The position numbers were made by a program, and so were the translations under genes. Positions 41,860 to 50,527 of a DNA stretch of 64,000 nucleotides are shown piece after piece. The stretch's first letter is position 1. The number at the start of each line of letters is the position of its first letter. Source of the DNA: UBA1366 sp047602575 (GTDB lineage: Bacteria > Bacillota > Clostridia > Oscillospirales > Ruminococcaceae); the NCBI GenBank assembly GCA_047602575.1, contig JASGGY010000007.1:186001-250000 (forward strand). The letters run 5' to 3'. The notes beneath the pieces were generated by a model, which was given only the letters and a program-made list of their open reading frames with translations, ran no database searches and was not told where the DNA came from.

Positions 41860-43335
41860 ATGAACAATTGCCCGAAGGAAAAAATCGGAATCGTCGCTGT
41901 GAGCCGCGATTGCTTCCCCATGACGCTTTCCGTGAGCCGGAGAGAAGCGGTGGTGAAGGCTTACCGCGCGGGGGGCGGGGAGATTTATGAATGTCCCGTT
42001 TGCATTGAAAACGAAACGGACATGGTTAAGGCGCTTGCCGATGTGAAAAATGCCGGCTGCAACGCGCTGGTGGTTTACCTCGGAAATTTCGGACCGGAAA
42101 CGCCTGAAACCTTGCTTGCGAAGTATTTTGAAGGACCGGCGATGTATATCGCGGCTGCGGAAGAACGCAGCGACGGACTGCTCGACGGACGCGGCGACGC
42201 GTATTGCGGTATGCTCAACGCAAGCTACAACCTCAAGCTGCGCGGCATCAAGGCTTACATACCGCAATATCCGGTCGGCACGGCGGCGGAATGCGCGCAG
42301 ATGATCGCGGAATTTGCCCCCATCGCGCGGGCGGTGATCGGACTTAAAAATCTGAAAATTATCTCGTTCGGACCGCGCCCGCAGGATTTTCTTGCCTGCA
42401 ACGCGCCGATCAAGCAGCTTTACAATTTAGGCGTTGAGATCGAGGAAAACAGCGAGCTGGATTTGTTTGAAGCGTATAACAAGCACGCGGGCGACGCGCG
42501 GATTGAGGCGGTTGCGGCGGAAATGGCGGCGGAGCTTGGTGCGGGAAACAAAAAGCCCGAGGTTCTGAAAAAGCTTGCGCAGTATGAAATCACGCTGCTC
42601 GACTGGATTGACGCGCACAAGGGCAGCCGCGATTATGTGGCACTGGCGGGCAAATGCTGGCCGGCATTCCAGACGCAGTTCGGGTTTGTGCCGTGCTATG
42701 TCAACAGCCGCCTGACGGGGATGGGGATTCCGGTTTCGTGCGAGGTGGACATCTACGGCGCGCTGAGCGAATTCATCGGAACCGTCGTCAGCGAGGATGC
42801 CGTGACTTTGCTCGACATCAACAATTCCGTTCCCGCGGATATGTACAACGACCATATTTCCGGAAAATTCAACTACACCCACCGCGACACATTCATGGGC
42901 TTCCACTGCGGCAACACACCCATCTGCAAGCTTGCGTGCGGGGAGATGAAGTACCAGAAAATCATGGCGCGCACCCTTCCGCAGGAATGCACAAACGGCA
43001 CGCTTGAGGGCGACCTTGCGGCGGGCGACATCACCTTCTTCCGCCTGCAAAGCACCGCCGACGCAAAGCTGCGGGCTTATATCGCACAGGGCGAAATTTT
43101 GCCGGTGAAGACCATGTCCTTCGGCGGCATCGGCGTGTTCGCCATCCCGCAGATGGGGCGGTTCTATCGCCATGTGCTGATTGAGAAGAATTACCCGCAC
43201 CATGGTGCTGTGGCGTTCGGGCATTTCGGCAAGGAACTGTTCGAGGTGTTCAAATTCATCGGTGTCGAGGATGGGGAAATTGATTTCAACCGCCCGGCGG
43301 CGATGCTGTATCCGGCGGAAAATCCGTTTGCGTAA
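41860..43335 (+). CDS. L-fucose/L-arabinose isomerase-family protein
   Basis: 491 aa, cytoplasmic. The N-terminal half resembles the fucose isomerase fold (IGIVAVSRDCFPMTLSVSRR; GCNALVVYLGNFGPETP), and the C-terminal half has metal-site-like blocks (SCEVDIYGAL, DINNS, GFHCGNTP, HHGAVAFGHFG). Many homologues are named fucose isomerase, but the sugar is not proven. ATG 41860 follows GGAG by six bases; ATG 41848 is the alternative. Transcription from 41633 would give it a long structured leader. Confidence 0.82.
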   Translation: MNNCPKEKIGIVAVSRDCFPMTLSVSRREAVVKAYRAGGGEIYECPVCIENETDMVKALADVKNAGCNALVVYLGNFGPETPETLLAKYFEGPAMYIAAAEERSDGLLDGRGDAYCGMLNASYNLKLRGIKAYIPQYPVGTAAECAQMIAEFAPIARAVIGLKNLKIISFGPRPQDFLACNAPIKQLYNLGVEIEENSELDLFEAYNKHAGDARIEAVAAEMAAELGAGNKKPEVLKKLAQYEITLLDWIDAHKGSRDYVALAGKCWPAFQTQFGFVPCYVNSRLTGMGIPVSCEVDIYGALSEFIGTVVSEDAVTLLDINNSVPADMYNDHISGKFNYTHRDTFMGFHCGNTPICKLACGEMKYQKIMARTLPQECTNGTLEGDLAAGDITFFRLQSTADAKLRAYIAQGEILPVKTMSFGGIGVFAIPQMGRFYRHVLIEKNYPHHGAVAFGHFGKELFEVFKFIGVEDGEIDFNRPAAMLYPAENPFA

Positions 43336-43347
43336 GGAGAAAAACCT

Positions 43348-43929
43348 ATGCGGGAAGACTGGTCAAATGTAACAGATGAAAGACTTGCCGCATTATTTCC
43401 CATCATCCTTGAAGCGCACAATCCGGATTGGAAAAACCGGTATGAAGCGGAGAAAGTGTTTTTGCTTGATGTTTTTGGCGCTGCGGTTGTCAGAATCAGC
43501 CACATCGGCAGCACGGCGGTTGCCGGATTGACTGCAAAACCAACGGTGGACATTCTGCTGGAAATCAAGCCGGATACGGATCTGACGGCAATTACTGCAT
43601 TACCGACTGAAAAAGGCTATGTTGTAAACACGTCCCAAATCGATATCGTCATGATCATCAAAGGCTACACGCCGCGCGGGTTTGAGGGGCAGGCTTTTCA
43701 CATTCACGTCCGGCATTCCGCAGATTGGGGCGAGCTGTATTTCCGCGATTTTCTGATTGCACATCCCGATGCGGCACGCGCTTATGAGGAATTGAAGATC
43801 AACCTGAAAGCGCAGTATGAGCATGATCGGGACGGCTACACGGACGCAAAAGGCGCGTTCATCCGCGCGCACACGGAACAGGCGCGGGACGAATTTCCGC
43901 ACCGGTATACACCGCAGGATGCGGGATGA
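43348..43929 (+). CDS. GrpB-family (nucleotidyltransferase-fold) protein
   Basis: 193 aa. The core motif RISHIGSTAVAGLTAKPTVD matches the GrpB family, which has a minimal nucleotidyltransferase-like fold; HIHVRHSADWGELYFRDFLI and a C-terminal helix follow. Function unknown. It follows the isomerase-like gene by 12 bp and is probably in the same transcript. Confidence 0.85.
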   Translation: MREDWSNVTDERLAALFPIILEAHNPDWKNRYEAEKVFLLDVFGAAVVRISHIGSTAVAGLTAKPTVDILLEIKPDTDLTAITALPTEKGYVVNTSQIDIVMIIKGYTPRGFEGQAFHIHVRHSADWGELYFRDFLIAHPDAARAYEELKINLKAQYEHDRDGYTDAKGAFIRAHTEQARDEFPHRYTPQDAG

Positions 43930-43974
43930 GTACTGCGGCGGAGCATTTCTTACGGTAACAGAATCAAATGAATT

Positions 43975-44017
43975 ACCCCCTGTGCGGCGGCTTTTTGGCT
44001 GACGCGCAGGGGGTTTG
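43975..44017. terminator. Bidirectional terminator between convergent genes
   Basis: ACCCCCTG and CAGGGGGT (43975 to 44014) with inner TGCG/CGCG pairing, followed by TTGTTT. Confidence 0.65.
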
Positions 44018-44022
44018 TTTGG

Positions 44023-44745
44023 TTATGCGAAATTTGTATAATTCCAGTATTCATAAACAACGGATTGCATTTCTTTGTGACGGTGACGGCTGAGGAAAAT
44101 CACATGGTTGTCTTTCATCTTAATGAATTTGTGATTAAATTCTTTGATTTTATTTAAGTTGATGTAATAGCTTTTATGGCATCTGGAAAAGCAGGGCGAG
44201 TTGATGACCGACTCAAGCCTGCTGATGGTAAACTGGGTTTTATAAAGCTCGCCGCGTTCGGTACAGATAAAAGTATACCGCGACAAACAATAAATGTACA
44301 GGATTTCATTGAGATCGAATTTGACAAGTCCGTCGGTTGTTTTAATGACGCGAAAACCCATCGAATCGTCGATTTTTTTTCGGATAAGCTGTTCAGCATA
44401 CGCGTTGACTACATCGGGCTGCAACGGCTTGATCATCAGTCCGAACGGTTTGTGACCCATGTTGCATAAAAATGCGTTTTGAAGATAAGGGTCGGAGAAT
44501 TCAGAGAGAAAGATGATCGAGATGGATGCGGATAGCCCAATGAGTTCCTCAGCGACGGAAATGCCGGAGCATTCGCCGATTTTCGTATCAATAATGACCG
44601 CGTCAACATTCGGCAGCATTGTTTTCGCGTAAGCCATAAAAGATTCGACTGCGTCGAAATATGCGGTACTTTCATTTGTGAAGGCGGTATAGTTTTTAAA
44701 AAAGTTAATTTCCTGCTCCTGTGCGCAGACAAGAATGTTGAGCAA
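44023..44745 (-). CDS. LytTR-family response regulator
   Basis: 240 aa from TTG 44745, with AGAGGTG eight bases upstream on the minus strand. The receiver-like domain spans residues 1-115, with the phospho-acceptor candidate in DAVIIDTKIGECSG and the lysine in GLMIKPL. The C-terminal LytTR DNA-binding domain (EILYIYCLSRYTFICTERGE; FSRCHKSYYINLNKI) follows. No histidine kinase is adjacent. It is divergent from the secretion-like cluster and may control it. Confidence 0.87.
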   Translation of the reverse strand: MLNILVCAQEQEINFFKNYTAFTNESTAYFDAVESFMAYAKTMLPNVDAVIIDTKIGECSGISVAEELIGLSASISIIFLSEFSDPYLQNAFLCNMGHKPFGLMIKPLQPDVVNAYAEQLIRKKIDDSMGFRVIKTTDGLVKFDLNEILYIYCLSRYTFICTERGELYKTQFTISRLESVINSPCFSRCHKSYYINLNKIKEFNHKFIKMKDNHVIFLSRHRHKEMQSVVYEYWNYTNFA

Positions 44746-45047
44746 AACACAGCACCTCTGTCCTTTATAATTTGTCAATCGGGGATTGTTCACACAACGA
44801 AATTGTATTTGGCGAATTTTTCTTTTTAAAACCGGATGCCGGCGGAGCAGTTACAAACCCGGATTAATAAAATTGATTATAACGAACCGATTTTGCGTCG
44901 TCAAGACGGATTTCATAATCGGTCGGATATTGCGATTAAAAAGCTAAATAATACCATAAAAAAACAGTTCCATGCTGAGCTGTTTTTCATTAAAACCCGA
45001 AATTATTTTTTGTATCACAGAACAATCAGGCTGACTGCAGCGCGAGC

Positions 45048-45080
45048 AAGCAGTATTTATATGGAAAAATACTGCTTTTT
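45048..45080 (+). terminator. Orphan rho-independent terminator
   Basis: AAGCAGTATTT (45048-45058) and AAATACTGCTT (45067-45077), then TTT, with no plus-strand gene before it. Confidence 0.75.
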
Positions 45081-45113
45081 ACACGCGCAGATTGATAAGT
45101 TGCAGATAGATAG

Positions 45114-45142
45114 TTGACGGTATGAAAACAGTTTGTTATACT
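45114..45142 (+). promoter_or_regulatory. Sigma-A promoter of the secretion-like cluster
   Basis: TTGACG (45114-45119), 17 bp, TATACT (45137-45142), giving a leader of about 150 nt. Confidence 0.7.
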
Positions 45143-45244
45143 TTGAATAAATCATGATGCGGCCGATGAAACAATGTGCATTTGATACGAAAAATCATGC
45201 TGTTCGTCAGGAAAAACGCATTTATTTATGATTTATGTTACACT

Positions 45245-45275
45245 CGGATTGTGATGAAATTCACATCACAATCCG
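45245..45275 (+). promoter_or_regulatory. Leader hairpin before the first cluster gene
   Basis: Perfect 12-bp arms CGGATTGTGATG and CATCACAATCCG around AAATTCA, ending 13 bases before AGGAGG. Could be a DNA operator or an RNA control hairpin. Confidence 0.6.
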
Positions 45276-45300
45276 GCTGATTTACTTTAGGAGGATGGAT

Positions 45301-46863
45301 ATGAAAACAGCTGCTCACCGTATTTCCATTAAAAGGGGTATCAGGGTCCTTTGCGCGCTGGCAGTCAGCGCCGTAATGTTCACAAGCACGGTTCTTACTT
45401 GTTCGGCGCAGACGGAGCTTGAGGCAAATGCGCAGACCGCCGGTGAATCGCTGGTAAGCTTTGCGGTCAATTTCACCGACACAAACGGAAAGACGACAAC
45501 AATCAAATACGGAACAGGCTTTTTTATTTCAAAGGGAAAGTTACTGACGGCTGATAAGGTTGCGATCGCAACACATGACGAAGCGACACAGTTGAGCAGC
45601 CGGATCGCCGGCATTGCCGACAACTATCAGGATATCAGCAAATATTCTTACACCATCAGCATCACCGGGCGCAGTTACAACGGAAGACTGATTTATGTTA
45701 GACCGGCAAAGGGTTATGCGGTGATTGATGTTGACGTTTCAACGGTGTCAAGCATCCATACGGTAGGGCTGGGGGACAGCGATACCCTTCAGGTCACCTC
45801 GGCAAATAAAAGCGTTACCTCCATCGGCTTTACGGATGATGAAACCACCTATAACCCGCGCAACGGCATTGTAACGGGCATTGAGAAATATGGTATCAAC
45901 GGAGTCGATGTCAACTGCTTCATTCACAACGCGGTATGCGAAGCCGATCAGCTGACACAGTATATCGGCGGACCGCTGCTTGACCCGAACGGGTATGTAG
46001 TAGGACTTAATTATTCCATGAATGTTGCCGACAACAAAGCGGTTGCGATTTCCATCAACGCCATCAAGGAAGATTTGAATAACTTCACCGACATTGAATA
46101 CTCCAATGCAGGCACAACGACTCCCGGCGGCAATACTGACAGCGACACAGATTCCGATGCTTCCGTTGACGACTCCTCCAATACAACACCCGCAATCGTT
46201 ACCGATTCTAACAGCGCCGCAACGACAAACAAAAACAAACTAGAAACGCGCGACTCGTCCGACGACAAAGATGAAAGCTTTCTTGAAGAGCATTTCCAAG
46301 TCATCGTGATTGCGGCGGCAGGCGCTGCGGTTCTGATTCTGATCATCGTCATCGTGGTGGTTGCCGGCAAGGGCAAAAATAAGAACATACCCTTCTCCGA
46401 ATCAATTCCGAGGTCGCAATCCGGGTCTTTCCCTCCCGTTGTTCAGCCTCCGTATACGTCAACTTCTGCACAGCAGCCCCAGTTTGTAACCAACGGAGCG
46501 GGCGCGGCAGAAACCTCCCTGCTCAGCGCGGACTCCAACCTGACCACCGTACTGAGTTCGTCTGTGGCGATGGCGAGCATGGTAAAAACAAAAACCGGCG
46601 AAACCGTTTCCATCAGCCGTAATCCGTTTGTCATCGGTAAGGACACCACCAAAGCGACGTACTGCATTAAGAACAACACCTCCGTTTCCAGAGAGCATTG
46701 CCGGATTATGAATACCAACGGCACATTCACCATCGAGGATATAAATTCGACCAACGGAACGTTCGTCAACGGCATTCGATTAACGCCCCGTCAGCCCATT
46801 CAAATCCACAGCGGTGACAAAATATTGATTGCCGACGAGGAATATGGATTCGTCGCAAAATAA
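45301..46863 (+). CDS. Membrane protein with catalytically dead trypsin-like ectodomain and cytoplasmic FHA domain
   Basis: 520 aa from ATG 45301 (AGGAGG six bases upstream). Order: signal peptide (VLCALAVSAVMFTSTVLTCSA), trypsin/HtrA-like ectodomain (about 35-250), Ser/Thr/Asp linker, one transmembrane helix (about 333-356), a Pro/Ser-rich stretch with ETSLLS and TTVLSSS, and a C-terminal FHA domain (ISRNPFVIGKD; SVSREHCRI; DINSTNGTFVNG). The protease signature is present but dead: TADK86 replaces TAAH, G138-YAV replaces D-L/I-AV, and Y-I222-GGPLL replaces NSGGPLL. So it may be an outside sensor or scaffold joined to an inside phosphothreonine reader. Confidence 0.85.
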   Translation: MKTAAHRISIKRGIRVLCALAVSAVMFTSTVLTCSAQTELEANAQTAGESLVSFAVNFTDTNGKTTTIKYGTGFFISKGKLLTADKVAIATHDEATQLSSRIAGIADNYQDISKYSYTISITGRSYNGRLIYVRPAKGYAVIDVDVSTVSSIHTVGLGDSDTLQVTSANKSVTSIGFTDDETTYNPRNGIVTGIEKYGINGVDVNCFIHNAVCEADQLTQYIGGPLLDPNGYVVGLNYSMNVADNKAVAISINAIKEDLNNFTDIEYSNAGTTTPGGNTDSDTDSDASVDDSSNTTPAIVTDSNSAATTNKNKLETRDSSDDKDESFLEEHFQVIVIAAAGAAVLILIIVIVVVAGKGKNKNIPFSESIPRSQSGSFPPVVQPPYTSTSAQQPQFVTNGAGAAETSLLSADSNLTTVLSSSVAMASMVKTKTGETVSISRNPFVIGKDTTKATYCIKNNTSVSREHCRIMNTNGTFTIEDINSTNGTFVNGIRLTPRQPIQIHSGDKILIADEEYGFVAK

Positions 46864-46876
46864 GGATCGTGTTTTG

Positions 46877-47644
46877 ATGAAGTTTACAACAGCTGTTCAC
46901 ACAGATGTTGGAATTCGCAAAAAGACAAACCAGGATTCTGTTCTCATAATGGAATGCGAAACAGACTATGGGCATGCCATTTTGTCCATAGTCTGTGACG
47001 GTATGGGCGGTTTGTCAAAGGGCGAGTTGGCCAGCTCTGAGATCATTCTGGCATTTAAAAAATGGTTCGAGGAGGACTTCAGATATCTGATTGGACCGGT
47101 GATACGCTCCGACGCCATTTTTGGAAGCTGGAACGCGGTGGTGCAGACCATCAATCAGAAAATCGGCGATTACGGTAACCGGATGAACACCAAGCTTGGG
47201 TCAACCCTCACCGCACTTCTCATCGGCGCGGATCAGTATTTTATTATGAATGTCGGGGATTCGCGGGTGTATAAAATTTCCGATGCCATCACGCAGATCA
47301 CCAAGGATCAGACCTTTATTCAGCGCGAAATGGATCTGGGCAGGCTTACACGCGAACAAGCACTTGTCCACCCGAACCGGAACGTCCTGCTGCAATGTAT
47401 CGGCGCAAGTGATAGGGTCATTCCTGACACCTATATCGGAACGGTGAAATCCGGCGAGCTGTTCTTGATTTGCTCCGACGGCTTCCGTCATCTGATAACG
47501 CCAGAAGAATTCTTTCAGACTTTGCATCACTCGAAGATGGTCAGTGAGGAGATAATGCGTAATGCGCTTGTGCGCCTGACCGAGCTCAACAAAGCCAGAC
47601 AGGAAGAGGATAACATATCTGCTGTCATCGTACGTTCGGATTAA
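46877..47644 (+). CDS. PP2C-family Ser/Thr protein phosphatase
   Basis: 255 aa, cytoplasmic. Motifs: TDVGIRKKTNQDSVL, IVCDGMGGLSKGE, LGSTLTALLIG, FIMNVGDSRVYKI, LFLICSDGF and EEDNISAVIVRSD; the metal-binding aspartates are all in place. It should reverse the action of the two kinases in the cluster. ATG 46877 follows AAGGATCG; ATG 46844, overlapping the FHA gene, is an alternative. It is 13 bp after the FHA gene. Confidence 0.93.
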   Translation: MKFTTAVHTDVGIRKKTNQDSVLIMECETDYGHAILSIVCDGMGGLSKGELASSEIILAFKKWFEEDFRYLIGPVIRSDAIFGSWNAVVQTINQKIGDYGNRMNTKLGSTLTALLIGADQYFIMNVGDSRVYKISDAITQITKDQTFIQREMDLGRLTREQALVHPNRNVLLQCIGASDRVIPDTYIGTVKSGELFLICSDGFRHLITPEEFFQTLHHSKMVSEEIMRNALVRLTELNKARQEEDNISAVIVRSD

Positions 47645-47680
47645 GTGGGGGTTCGCGTGAAAATACAAATCGATCAGAAG

Positions 47681-47747
47681 AGGAGAGGGGGCGAGCCCAT
47701 GCATGCTCTTTTATAGCGCTTTGAGCGTGGAGAGCATGGGCATTTGT
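47681..47747 (+). repeat. 67-bp structured leader element, copy 2
   Basis: Same length as copy 1 at 29150-29216 and begins identically; it ends immediately before ATG 47748. GCCCATGC/GCATGGGC stem, possible five-codon leader ORF (MHALL). Confidence 0.75.
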
Positions 47748-49481
47748 ATGCTCGAAAACGGAACGATCATTGACGGAAAATATAAAATTCTCAATAAAAT
47801 CGGTCAGGGCGGTATGAGCTGCGTTTATTTGGCGATGAACGAGAAAGCCAATAAACAATGGGCAATCAAAGAAATCCGCAGGGATGGCACACAAAATTAC
47901 GAGATCGTCAAACAAGGGCTGGTTGTCGAAACGGATATGCTCAAGCGGCTCTCGCACCCGAATCTGCCAAGTATCATTGATGTGATCGAGGGCGAGGATT
48001 CCTTCCTGATTGTGATGGATTACATTGAGGGGAAACCGTTGAGCAAATACCTTGATACGTATGGTGCGCAAAGCCAGAATGATGTAATTGAGTGGGCAAA
48101 GCAGCTGTGCAGCGTGCTGGGGTACCTCCACAGTCAGACACCACCCATTGTTCATAGGGATATGAAGCCCGCCAATGCTATGCTTAAGCCGGACGGCCGT
48201 GTGATGCTCATCGATTTCGGCGCGGCAAGAGAATTTAAAACAGGCAATGTCGCGGATACGACTTGCCTCGGAACACGGGGCTATGCCGCTCCGGAGCAGT
48301 ACGGAGGGCAGGGTCAGACAGACGCGCGAACGGACATCTACTGCCTGGGTGCGTCCTTGTACCACCTGATTACCGGCAACAACCCCGCCAATCCGCCTTA
48401 TGAAATGCGTCCAATCCGCCAGTGGAATCCGGCGTTTTCTTCCGGATTGGAGGAAATTATCCTCAAATGTACGCGTACCGATCCGAACGAACGTTATCAG
48501 AGCTGCGCGGAGCTGATGTATGCGTTGGAAAACTATCAGGAGCTGGATTACGACAAACAAAAAATCAGGACAAAAAAATGGAAGTCATATATCATGGTGG
48601 TGACGGCGACGCTTGTGTTTGCGGCGGCCGCGTGCGGGTTTAAAGCTGCGGAAAGCTCCGTGACCGCCGACACCTATGCCTCGCTGATCGATCAGGCAAC
48701 TAAATCAACAGACACCGCGGACAGCATTGAGCTGCTGACCGAAGCGATGAAAACCGATCCGGGCAAAGCGGATGCCTACAACGCGTTGCTCAATGTATAC
48801 TACAATGACAATGACGGCGCGCGGTCTTTTTCTAAAGAAGAAAGCACGAAGCTGTTGAACATCCTCAACGACAACAACGGCGGGTCGGCATCGTTCATTG
48901 AAGAATTTGAAACGGAGACGCCGGACGAATATGCGGAATTTGCCGTGAAGCTCGGCAACGCGTATTATTTCGGTTTACCGCAGGACGAAGAGAATAACGA
49001 AGCGGCATGGGTCGGAAAGGCAACCACCTGGTTCGGCAGCGCGCTGGAAACCAATTCACTCAGCGGCGATGCACTTGATAATGCGGAGCTGATGTACAAT
49101 CTTTCCTACAATTACAGTAAATTAATCTCCGGCGGTATGTACAACAACGAAGGAGAGCCGAGTGTCGACTACAAAGGCTTCTGGAGCAATCTCGATGCGC
49201 TTGTGCACAGTGCTGAGGACAACACCAATCTGTTGAAAAAAGCAAACATCGTGAAATTCTCGGGTGCTGTGATTGCCGCTCATTACGGCGACTTTGTGAA
49301 AGCCGATATAACAATTGACGAGCAAAAAAAGCTGGCGCAGCGGCTGAAAAGTATATACAATGCACTGGAAGCTGACGCAAACAAAGATCTGTATCTCAAC
49401 CTAAGCCAACTGCTCACAGCGGCAGACACGAATATCACCCAAGCACAGACCGCGCTTGATCATTCAAATCTGACCAACTAA
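47748..49481 (+). CDS. Membrane Ser/Thr protein kinase with extracytoplasmic helical-repeat domain
   Basis: 577 aa. Hanks-type kinase domain (1 to about 265): glycine loop IGQGGMSCVYLA, lysine in QWAIKEIRR, HRDMKPANAML, DFGAAREF and the activation segment GTRGYAAPEQYG, all canonical. A transmembrane helix (about 279-299, SYIMVVTATLVFAAAACGF) and an outer TPR-like helical domain follow. This is the layout of EssB/YukC, except that EssB carries a pseudokinase. ATG 47748 (MLENGTIIDGKYK) is the natural start; earlier in-frame ATGs at 47703 and 47736 lie in the leader repeat. Confidence 0.92.
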   Translation: MLENGTIIDGKYKILNKIGQGGMSCVYLAMNEKANKQWAIKEIRRDGTQNYEIVKQGLVVETDMLKRLSHPNLPSIIDVIEGEDSFLIVMDYIEGKPLSKYLDTYGAQSQNDVIEWAKQLCSVLGYLHSQTPPIVHRDMKPANAMLKPDGRVMLIDFGAAREFKTGNVADTTCLGTRGYAAPEQYGGQGQTDARTDIYCLGASLYHLITGNNPANPPYEMRPIRQWNPAFSSGLEEIILKCTRTDPNERYQSCAELMYALENYQELDYDKQKIRTKKWKSYIMVVTATLVFAAAACGFKAAESSVTADTYASLIDQATKSTDTADSIELLTEAMKTDPGKADAYNALLNVYYNDNDGARSFSKEESTKLLNILNDNNGGSASFIEEFETETPDEYAEFAVKLGNAYYFGLPQDEENNEAAWVGKATTWFGSALETNSLSGDALDNAELMYNLSYNYSKLISGGMYNNEGEPSVDYKGFWSNLDALVHSAEDNTNLLKKANIVKFSGAVIAAHYGDFVKADITIDEQKKLAQRLKSIYNALEADANKDLYLNLSQLLTAADTNITQAQTALDHSNLTN

Positions 49482-49496
49482 TCTGGAGGGGAAACC

Positions 49497-50024
49497 ATGG
49501 GGGATCAAATGTCAACCATCTCATTGCTGCACAATGGTTTTATCATCTGCCTGACATTGGCAGTGGTGTGTTTCCTTGCCGCGATTCTGCTGTTTTTTGT
49601 GCTGGATATCAAAACGATCTTCTTGCTGCGCACCGGGAAGCTTCAGAAAAAAGCAATCGAACAAATTCAACAGGACAACACGCGTACTGGAACATTGTCG
49701 AATAAAAAGCGTTTAAATTTCACCGGTGAATTCACTGATAATTTAAAATCAAAAAAGCTGTCTTCCTACAACCCTCCGACCAAGGACGCGGAACAAGCAC
49801 CGGCAACAGACACGCAGGGAACCTCCGTGCTTTCTCAGACGCAGGAAACCGCGCTGCTTATGCGTGAATCCGGCGCAACCGAACAGCTTGTCACCGTTTC
49901 GGACGGTGTGGCATCGATACAACAGCAGGCGGTCCAGACACCAAACCGGCATAATTCCGGTGCGATTCGATTTACCGTGGTCAAGTGTCTTGTTCTGGTG
50001 CACACCAACGAATCCATCGCCTAA
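49497..50024 (+). CDS. Single-pass membrane protein with T-x-x-L phospho-motif tail
   Basis: 175 aa after GGAGGGG. A transmembrane helix at about 14-37 (GFIICLTLAVVCFLAAILLF), then a long polar cytoplasmic tail. The tail contains TSVLSQTQETALLMRESGAT, two T-x-x-L motifs like those in the first FHA protein, and a conserved-looking end (FTVVKCLVLVHTNESI). No family is recognised. It sits between kinase and membrane genes of the cluster; it is probably a kinase substrate that recruits FHA domains (inference). Confidence 0.75.
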   Translation: MGDQMSTISLLHNGFIICLTLAVVCFLAAILLFFVLDIKTIFLLRTGKLQKKAIEQIQQDNTRTGTLSNKKRLNFTGEFTDNLKSKKLSSYNPPTKDAEQAPATDTQGTSVLSQTQETALLMRESGATEQLVTVSDGVASIQQQAVQTPNRHNSGAIRFTVVKCLVLVHTNESIA

Positions 50025-50062
50025 AGCGCCTTGCTCTAAAAGCTGTTCAGGGAGGGAAACGA

Positions 50063-50527
50063 TTGAAATTCAGACATCAGGATACGATGCTGCTGCGTAT
50101 GGCGGTGCTGTCCGAATTCCTGTCAGCGGCGGTGATATTCTTTTTACCCGCTGCGGATGCCGGCAGAAAGCTGTTGGTTGTCGCCGGAATCCTGCTTTGG
50201 TTTTTTATGCTTAACGGCTACCTAATGCTGTTTCTCCTCAACAAAAGGAGAATCCGCTATATGCGAAAGCGACGGATTGTGATCAAAAAATCAAGCTGGG
50301 GAATTTTTATGTTCTGCTCCACAAAGCCGGGAACGCTGTTTGATGTGCTGCTTGCCGCGGGATTGATCGCTTTTTTCTTACCGTCTTTTTTCGGGCGGGA
50401 TCTTGGCGAGATTATGAAATTACCGCTGTTTCTGTTCGTTTTTTCTTTCCAAATGCACTGCATATTCAATGGGGAAAATTATAAATACATCGCTTTGATC
50501 AACGAAAGGGGAAATCGCAATGGCTAA
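50063..50527 (+). CDS. Polytopic small membrane protein
   Basis: 154 aa from TTG 50063, with GGGAGG about six bases upstream. About four hydrophobic segments in two hairpins (AVLSEFLSAAVIFFL; LLVVAGILLWFFMLNGYLML; FDVLLAAGLIAFFLPSFF; LPLFLFVFSFQMHCIF), separated by a very basic cytoplasmic loop (NKRRIRYMRKRRIVIKK). No family recognised. It overlaps the start of the giant gene by eight bases, so the two are coupled; it may be a pore or scaffold component. Confidence 0.72.
   Translation: MKFRHQDTMLLRMAVLSEFLSAAVIFFLPAADAGRKLLVVAGILLWFFMLNGYLMLFLLNKRRIRYMRKRRIVIKKSSWGIFMFCSTKPGTLFDVLLAAGLIAFFLPSFFGRDLGEIMKLPLFLFVFSFQMHCIFNGENYKYIALINERGNRNG

Larger units (their letters stand above)
44746..45300. 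other. 555-bp AT-rich intergenic region upstream of the secretion-like cluster
   Basis: No convincing gene. It holds a weak AAAAACAG/CTGTTTTT hairpin (about 44960-44992), a strong terminator at 45048-45080, a promoter at 45114-45142 and a hairpin at 45245-45275. The open frame at 44836-45117 has no ribosome binding site and crosses the terminator. Confidence 0.6.

Noticed and set aside
44836..45117. 93-codon plus-strand frame upstream of the cluster
   Set aside because: No ribosome binding site, low-complexity product, and it runs across a strong terminator and into the -35 box of the next promoter.
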